A stretch of 9,541 nt of DNA from Mycobacterium sp. Its GTDB lineage: Bacteria > Actinomycetota > Actinomycetes > Mycobacteriales > Mycobacteriaceae. Shown here one piece after another: positions 5,622 to 9,541 of this stretch; positions within the stretch are counted from its first letter, which is position 1; every line of letters starts with the position of its first letter. The notes below the pieces were generated by a model that made no database searches, was not told where the DNA came from, and saw nothing but the letters and a program-made list of their open reading frames with translations. Made by a program: the position numbers and the translations under genes. The DNA lies in assembly GCA_018882545.1 (NCBI GenBank), contig VERS01000036.1, positions 1 through 9,541 of the forward strand. Reading direction: 5' to 3'.

Positions 5622-7028
5622 TCAGTAGGCCGCTTCCAGGACGGCTTCGATCATCTCGATCGTGGTGCTCGGATGCAGCAGCGCGAACCGGCCGACCACC
5701 TCGCCCTCCCACACCGTCGGGGTGGCGAAGGCGACCTGCTGGGCGAGCAGGTCGTTCTGCAGGCGCAGGTAGTCCTCCTTGCCCCAGCCGGGCCGGCGCC
5801 ACAGCACGATGCTCAGCCCGGGTTCCCGGAGCAGCTCGACGTGCGGCAGGTCCTCGATCAGTTCGCCGGCTTCCCGGGCCAGGTCGATGGAGCGCTGGAT
5901 GGCCGCGGCGTAGGCGTCGGTGCCGTGCACCGCCAGCGAGAACCACAGCGGCAGGCCGCGGGCCCGCCGGGACAGGTGATGGGCCAGATCGGTGGGATTC
6001 CAGTACAGCGGGTGATCGGACTGGTGCAGCGGGTCGAGGTAGCTGGCGTGCTGGGTGTGCACCGAGGCCGCCTGGTCGGGATCCCGGAAGATCAGGGCGG
6101 CGCAGTCCAGGGGTGCGAACCACCATTTGTGCGGATCGGTGATGAACGAGTCGGCCAGTTCCAGGCCGTCGAAGCGCCAGCGCTCATCGCTGAGCAGTGC
6201 GGCGCCGCCGTAGGCGCCATCGACGTGCAGCCACAGGTTGCGCTCCCGGCACACCTTGCCGATACCGCGCAGGTCGTCGACGATGCCGGCGTTGGTGGTA
6301 CCCGCCGTGGCCACCACGGCGACCACCGGTGGCCCCTGGGATCCGTAGTCGTCGAGGGCATGACGCAGGAACTCACCGGTCAGCCGGTGATCGTCGCTGG
6401 GCACGACGAACGCCTCGACGTCGAGGATGCGGCAGGCGTTGGCCACCGACGAGTGCGCCTCGTCGCTGCAGGCGATGCGCACCTCGCGCACCCCGAACCG
6501 CTCGCGGCCGATATCGCGGGCCACCGCCAGCGCCGACAGGTTGGCGATGGTGCCGCCGGAGACGAACGTGCCGCCGGCGCCGCTGGGCAGGCCGGCCAGC
6601 CCGGCGATCCAGCTGAGCACCTGATTCTCGGCGACGATCGCACCGGAGGCCTCCAGCCAGGAGCAGCCCTGCAGCGACGCGATGGACACCACGGTGTCGA
6701 ACAGCAGCGCGGCCTTGGTGGGTGCGGCCGGGATGAAGCCGAAGAAGCGCGGGCTGTCGGTGGAGAGCACGTTGGCCGCGATGTGGCGGACGTAGGCTTC
6801 CAGCACCTCCCGCGGATCGCGGCCGTAGGGGTCACCGATGAAGCCTTCCAGACTCTTCTCGATGGGTTCGGGATCGCTGGGGTGGTCCAACGGGGTGTCG
6901 GTGAACGACAGCCGGGTCCGCACGTACTCCAGCACCAGGCCCGCCAGGTTCGGGTCGTAGCGATGCATCCGGTCGACCGGACGGGTCTCGGCCACTGAGT
7001 ACAGCGCCAGATAGGGATCGTCAGACAT
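5622..7028 (-). CDS. Group II PLP-dependent amino-acid decarboxylase (aromatic / diaminobutyrate type)
   Basis: A 468-residue cytosolic PLP enzyme of the Pyridoxal_deC family. It shows FFGFIPAAPT (95-104, substrate side), VSGGTIANLSAL (156-167, phosphate loop), DEAHSSVANA (189-198, with His192 as the probable PLP-stacking residue), TAGTTNAGIVDDL (241-253), HVDGAYGG (268-275, with Asp270 as the probable pyridine-nitrogen ligand) and ITDPHKWWFAPLDCA (296-310, with Lys301 as the Schiff-base lysine). The family decarboxylates aromatic amino acids, glutamate, diaminobutyrate and similar substrates; specificity cannot be told from sequence. ATG at 7028 is chosen because GGAGG lies 6 nt upstream on the minus strand (7039-7035); a TTG at 7034 would add two residues but collides with that site. 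It follows the NifU-Rieske gene by 15 nt and is probably co-transcribed with it. It is of a different subfamily from the S1P-lyase-like enzyme in the same window. Confidence 0.9.
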   Translation of the reverse strand: MSDDPYLALYSVAETRPVDRMHRYDPNLAGLVLEYVRTRLSFTDTPLDHPSDPEPIEKSLEGFIGDPYGRDPREVLEAYVRHIAANVLSTDSPRFFGFIPAAPTKAALLFDTVVSIASLQGCSWLEASGAIVAENQVLSWIAGLAGLPSGAGGTFVSGGTIANLSALAVARDIGRERFGVREVRIACSDEAHSSVANACRILDVEAFVVPSDDHRLTGEFLRHALDDYGSQGPPVVAVVATAGTTNAGIVDDLRGIGKVCRERNLWLHVDGAYGGAALLSDERWRFDGLELADSFITDPHKWWFAPLDCAALIFRDPDQAASVHTQHASYLDPLHQSDHPLYWNPTDLAHHLSRRARGLPLWFSLAVHGTDAYAAAIQRSIDLAREAGELIEDLPHVELLREPGLSIVLWRRPGWGKEDYLRLQNDLLAQQVAFATPTVWEGEVVGRFALLHPSTTIEMIEAVLEAAY

Positions 7029-7034
7029 CGGCAA

Positions 7035-7039
7035 CCTCC
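7035..7039 (-). promoter_or_regulatory. Ribosome binding site GGAGG deciding the decarboxylase start
   Basis: Minus-strand GGAGG sits 6 nt before the ATG at 7028 and inside the 15-nt gap after the NifU-Rieske stop. It fixes ATG 7028 as the start instead of the TTG at 7034. Confidence 0.75.
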
Positions 7040-7043
7040 GGTC

Positions 7044-7901
7044 TCACAGTCTGACCCACACCTCTCCATCGTCGACCCGCAGCGGCAATTGTTCCAACTG
7101 GGCGCCGGGGGCGCTGAGGCACTCCCCCGAGGTCGCGTCGAAGCAGAAGCCGTGCCACGGGCAGGTCAACGTGCCGTTGCTCAGGTCCAGCACCGCGTCG
7201 TTGAGCGGCAGCCCCTCGTGGGCGCACTCGTTGCGGTAGGCCGAGAGCCGCTGCCCGAGGTTGATCACGATCACCTCGACGGACCGGCCGGCGTTGGTCA
7301 GCGTCGCCGTGGTGATCTCATCGGCCGGTACGTCGGCGGCTGGACCGAGCCTCGACCAGCCTTCGGCGGCCGGATCCCGGCCGATCCGCAGCGACTCCAG
7401 CGGGATCAGGGTCGGAGTCGGCTCGGCGGCGACGACCTCGACCTTGCTGATCGCCGGAACACCCTGCACCAGAGCGTCTTCCACGAGATTACGCAACGTC
7501 ACCGACGACATCGAGCAGCCGTTGCAGGCGCCCTCGAGCCGGACGAAGGCGGTGCCGTCCTCGATCCGGACCAGCGCGACGTCCCCGCCGTGGCTGTGTA
7601 GCTGCGGGCGCACCGACTCCAGGACCTGATTGGCGTTGGTGACCGGGTCGGGACGCACGATCCCGTGCAGGGAGAGCAGCAGGTGCACCACCGGGTCGTC
7701 GACGAGGTCGAACAGCACGGGTTGGGCCCGCTCGTCGGCGCGCATCGCGCGCACGATGGTGACCAGGCCGGCCCGGTGCACCGCCTCCACGGCGGCCTGC
7801 AGTTCCTCGGCGACCTTGCGGGCGGCGGGGTCCAGGCCGTCCAGGGCGGCCACCGCATCGTCGACGCGCTGGGCGAGTTCCTCGAAACCCGGGGTGGTCA
7901 T
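7044..7901 (-). CDS. NifU-domain / Rieske [2Fe-2S] fusion protein
   Basis: A 285-residue protein with three parts. Residues 1-85 are a helical region of unknown function. Residues about 90-160 form a NifU C-terminal-type domain with GACNGCSMSSVTL, giving the CxxC pair Cys126/Cys129 that in this family binds an Fe-S cluster. Residues about 195-285 form a Rieske ferredoxin domain with Cys226-x-His228 (ECAHEGLPL) and Cys247-x2-His250 (CPWHGFCFD), the complete [2Fe-2S] ligand set. The protein therefore looks able both to carry or deliver an Fe-S cluster and to transfer electrons. No signal or membrane segment is seen. Its ATG directly abuts the TAG stop of the TPR gene with no spacer, so translation is probably coupled. 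From memory, such proteins accompany actinobacterial uptake [NiFe]-hydrogenases, where a Rieske protein could take electrons and the NifU part assist cluster supply. The domain assignment is secure; the hydrogenase role is inferred. Confidence 0.92.
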   Translation of the reverse strand: MTTPGFEELAQRVDDAVAALDGLDPAARKVAEELQAAVEAVHRAGLVTIVRAMRADERAQPVLFDLVDDPVVHLLLSLHGIVRPDPVTNANQVLESVRPQLHSHGGDVALVRIEDGTAFVRLEGACNGCSMSSVTLRNLVEDALVQGVPAISKVEVVAAEPTPTLIPLESLRIGRDPAAEGWSRLGPAADVPADEITTATLTNAGRSVEVIVINLGQRLSAYRNECAHEGLPLNDAVLDLSNGTLTCPWHGFCFDATSGECLSAPGAQLEQLPLRVDDGEVWVRL

Positions 7902-9137
7902 CTAACTCATCGTCTCCGTGCGATCCAGTGCCTGCTGCCGGGAGATCTCGTCGAGCACCCCGCGCACGGTTCGCACCGAGTCGTGGTCGCCGAGTTCCTC
8001 GAACAGGTAGCGCGCCTCATACAGTTTGGCCTTTGCCTGGTCGAAGTCGCCGAGGTGGGCCAGCGCATTGCCCTGGTTGGCCAGCACCCGGGCCCGGCCC
8101 AGCGGGTCGGCGTGCCGGTCGCGGGCCTGCAGTACCGCCTCGTACAGCTCGACTGCCTCCACCAGGTTGTCCACCTGATGACTCGACGGGGTGTACACCA
8201 GCGAGTTGGCCAGGTTCAGTTGCACACTGGCCCACTGCTCGGGGTAGTCCTGCGGGGTGTAGACCTTCAGCGCCGAGCGCAGCGACTGCGCGGCCACCCC
8301 GAGCCGCAACTGGCTGGAGGCCTCCGTCATCGGCATGGTCAGGTAGGCAGTCGCCAGGTCGGCGTGCGCGGCCGCCCACAGCGCCGGCGCCTCTTCGCGA
8401 AGCACCAGCTGCAGAGTCGAATGGTAGTGCGGCACAGCGCGGTTGAGCAGATCCGGCCGATCCACCGCCTGCTCGTGCAGCACCCCGGCCAGGCCCAGGT
8501 GCAACTCGGCCCGGGCCACCCGCAGATCCTCGGCACCCTCCAGTGCGCTCAGCGCCCGTTCGAAGCGACTCACCGCCGCGGGGCCGTCCGTCGCCGCGGC
8601 GAGCGCACCGGCCGCGCCGAGCAGCACCCCCCGCAGCGGTTCGCACCCCGCCGGCGCCGCCTCGGCGGCACGGTCCAGCAGGGCCACCGCGGCGGCCGGG
8701 TCGCCGGTGTCCAACGCTGCACTGGCCTGGGTGGACAGCACCACGGCCGCCAACTCGCCGGTCACCGGTCGCATGCCGGCGTCCAGGTCGGGGGCGGTGT
8801 CGCTGCGCCCGACGGCGAAGAGCACCACATCCACCAGGACCCCGAATTCGCCGAGATCGCAACGCAGTTGGTCGGGGTCCTCGGAGTCGGGATCCATCAC
8901 GAAGCGGTTGTAGCGGGTGACCGGGTCGTCTCCGGCGAGCGCGGCCAACGCACCGTCCCGGTCGCCGGCCAGAGCCAGGGCGTGGGCGCCCAGCGCGGCC
9001 GGCCAGTCCGGAAGTCGGCCGGCCAGCATGGCCAGCCGGGCCTCCTCGGTCTCCGGGGAGGCCGGAATGAGCAAGTAGCCCAACGGAAGTGGGAAGGCAC
9101 CGAGGGGTTGCGGCCGGACCGCGAGGGGGTCGCTCAC
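7902..9137 (-). CDS. TPR-like helical repeat protein, probable hydrogenase-cluster accessory
   Basis: A 411-residue alanine- and leucine-rich, largely helical protein. Tetratricopeptide-like helix pairs are clearest in the C-terminal half: WAAAHADLATAYL (254-266), QWASVQLNLANSLVY (301-315), NLVEAVELYEAVLQARDR (324-341) and ARVLANQGNALAHLGDFDQAKAKL (349-372). The W-A-x-x-Q-x-N-L-A segment and the spaced A/G/Y/A pattern are typical of TPRs. Earlier repeats (about 130-230) are weaker. There is no signal peptide or transmembrane segment, so it is likely a cytosolic scaffold. GTG at 9137 is chosen because AAGGAG lies 4 nt upstream on the minus strand; an ATG at 9179 would add 14 poor residues encoded by a short tandem repeat and overlap the preceding gene. 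The stop abuts the NifU-Rieske ATG. The partner protein is unknown; the genomic neighbourhood suggests assembly or membrane association of a redox complex. Confidence 0.82.
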   Translation of the reverse strand: MSDPLAVRPQPLGAFPLPLGYLLIPASPETEEARLAMLAGRLPDWPAALGAHALALAGDRDGALAALAGDDPVTRYNRFVMDPDSEDPDQLRCDLGEFGVLVDVVLFAVGRSDTAPDLDAGMRPVTGELAAVVLSTQASAALDTGDPAAAVALLDRAAEAAPAGCEPLRGVLLGAAGALAAATDGPAAVSRFERALSALEGAEDLRVARAELHLGLAGVLHEQAVDRPDLLNRAVPHYHSTLQLVLREEAPALWAAAHADLATAYLTMPMTEASSQLRLGVAAQSLRSALKVYTPQDYPEQWASVQLNLANSLVYTPSSHQVDNLVEAVELYEAVLQARDRHADPLGRARVLANQGNALAHLGDFDQAKAKLYEARYLFEELGDHDSVRTVRGVLDEISRQQALDRTETMS

Positions 9138-9141
9138 TGAT

Positions 9142-9147
9142 CTCCTT
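9142..9147 (-). promoter_or_regulatory. Ribosome binding site AAGGAG deciding the TPR gene start
   Basis: Minus-strand AAGGAG lies 4 nt before GTG 9137 and is the best Shine-Dalgarno match in the window. It argues against the upstream ATG at 9179. Confidence 0.7.
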
Positions 9148-9148
9148 C

Positions 9149-9178
9149 TACCGGTGTCATCCGTACCGGTGTCATCCA
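9149..9178. repeat. Two tandem copies of a 15-bp unit between the 79-aa gene and the TPR gene
   Basis: TACCGGTGTCATCCG (9149-9163) is followed directly by TACCGGTGTCATCCA (9164-9178), 14 of 15 bases identical, and a further partial TACCGG follows at 9179. Each unit contains the palindrome ACCGGT. On the minus strand the repeat spans the stop codon of the 79-aa gene and the spacer before the TPR gene's Shine-Dalgarno. Replication slippage is the simplest origin. Confidence 0.85.
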
Positions 9179-9411
9179 TACCGGGGACCGCCGCCGATGT
9201 CGCGGTTGGCCGCCCGCCGGATCAGGTCGGCGGCGATATCGGCGCGGGCCTTGGACCGGTGGGTGTCGATCCGCTTGCGCACTACGCCGTCGGCGAAGAC
9301 CACGATGATGTCGACCGCCCACCGCCCCTGCTCGGGCACCACGACGGTCTGCACGTCGAGGGCCTCGTCGGTCGACGTCTTCGGCGGTCCCTGCTCCTCC
9401 ATGGCGCACAT
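9172..9411 (-). CDS. Small conserved-looking protein, 79 aa, unknown function
   Basis: The 79-residue product has a variable, acidic N-terminus and a better-structured middle and end: VVVPEQGRWAVDIIVVFADG, then VVRKRIDTHRSKARADIAADLIRRAANRDI. This reads as two or three beta strands followed by a basic amphipathic helix, with no cysteines, membrane segment or signal peptide. I do not recognise the family. It is kept as a gene because its composition is balanced, unlike the arginine-rich out-of-frame alternatives, and because it fills the gap in a tight same-strand operon: it starts 6 nt after the preceding stop and ends shortly before the TPR gene's ribosome site. The start could be ATG 9411 or ATG 9402; neither has a strong Shine-Dalgarno. 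Position suggests a small accessory subunit of the same system as the TPR and NifU-Rieske proteins. Confidence 0.65.
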   Translation of the reverse strand: MCAMEEQGPPKTSTDEALDVQTVVVPEQGRWAVDIIVVFADGVVRKRIDTHRSKARADIAADLIRRAANRDIGGGPRYG

Positions 9412-9417
9412 GATCGG

Positions 9418-9541
9418 TCACCGCAGCACTATCCGCAGCGCTTTGTGCTCATCGTCCCAGCTTGCCGGACGAACACCGGCGGCGACATCACCGCCGAGCT
9501 CCTCGTGGATCAGCACGGCCCGGTCACCGGCGGGGTTGCGC
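9418..9541 (-). CDS. C-terminal end of an unidentified protein, runs off right edge
   Basis: A minus-strand frame is open from the window edge to a TGA at 9420-9418 and encodes the last 40 residues of a protein: RNPAGDRAVLIHEELGGDVA, then AGVRPASWDDEHKALRIVLR. This is too little to name a family. The following gene starts 6 nt after this stop, so the two are probably in one operon. It may be another accessory or structural gene of the same cluster. Confidence 0.6.
   Translation of the reverse strand, partial: RNPAGDRAVLIHEELGGDVAAGVRPASWDDEHKALRIVLR

Noticed and set aside
5487..6998. 503-residue plus-strand open frame opposite the decarboxylase
   Set aside because: It is antisense to a clear PLP decarboxylase, is rich in Q/G/R/V/H repeats, and begins inside the toxin remnant; it is a shadow frame.
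7665..9140. 491-residue plus-strand open frame opposite NifU-Rieske and TPR genes
   Set aside because: Composition is typical of antisense high-GC reading (H, Q, G, R rich) and the other strand encodes recognisable domains.
9134..9421. 95-residue minus-strand frame starting with GTG overlapping the upstream stop
   Set aside because: The GTGA overlap is tempting, but the product is extremely arginine-rich, while the 79-residue frame in the same place has balanced, protein-like composition.

Overview
The window is high-GC actinobacterial DNA, most likely from a mycobacterium (Mycolicibacterium-like). The grounds are very strong G/C bias at third codon positions, frequent GTG starts, a DUF222/HNH '13E12 repeat' family gene (a family greatly expanded in mycobacteria), and -10-like boxes placed about 7 nt from start codons, as in mycobacterial leaderless transcripts. 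The species assignment is an inference. I see no rRNA, tRNA, CRISPR array or complete insertion sequence.

Layout. (1) Positions 1-532, minus strand: the N-terminal part of an NHL-repeat (beta-propeller) protein that runs off the left edge. (2) 565-2106, plus strand: a DUF222/HNH-endonuclease 13E12 family protein, divergent from the NHL gene, with only about 30 bp between the two starts. (3) 2151-5098, plus strand: a two-gene operon joined by a 4-bp GTGA overlap. It encodes a sphingosine-1-phosphate-lyase-like PLP enzyme and an FGGY-family sugar/polyol kinase. (4) 5141-5587, plus strand: a decayed YefM-YoeB toxin-antitoxin locus. The antitoxin reading frame is broken in two places, and the toxin has lost its N-terminal third by an apparent deletion that joins it to the antitoxin tail. 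(5) 9541-5622, minus strand: a tight operon of five genes. In transcription order these are the last 40 residues of an unidentified protein, a 79-residue orphan protein, a TPR-like repeat protein, a NifU-domain/Rieske fusion protein, and a group II PLP decarboxylase that ends tail-to-tail with the toxin relic.

How it may fit together. From memory, NHL-repeat, TPR, NifU-domain and Rieske proteins occur together as accessory genes beside group 2a (Huc-type) high-affinity uptake [NiFe]-hydrogenases in mycobacteria and some other bacteria. The minus-strand genes at the two ends of the window would fit such a set. The plus-strand block between them (13E12 gene, lyase plus kinase, toxin-antitoxin scar) and perhaps the appended decarboxylase would then be accessory material lying inside that neighbourhood. 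No hydrogenase structural gene is in the window, so this link is an inference from context.

Most worth following up: the lyase-kinase pair, which suggests a phosphorylate-then-cleave pathway of unknown substrate; the toxin-antitoxin fossil, which can be read mutation by mutation; and the possible interruption of a hydrogenase accessory locus.
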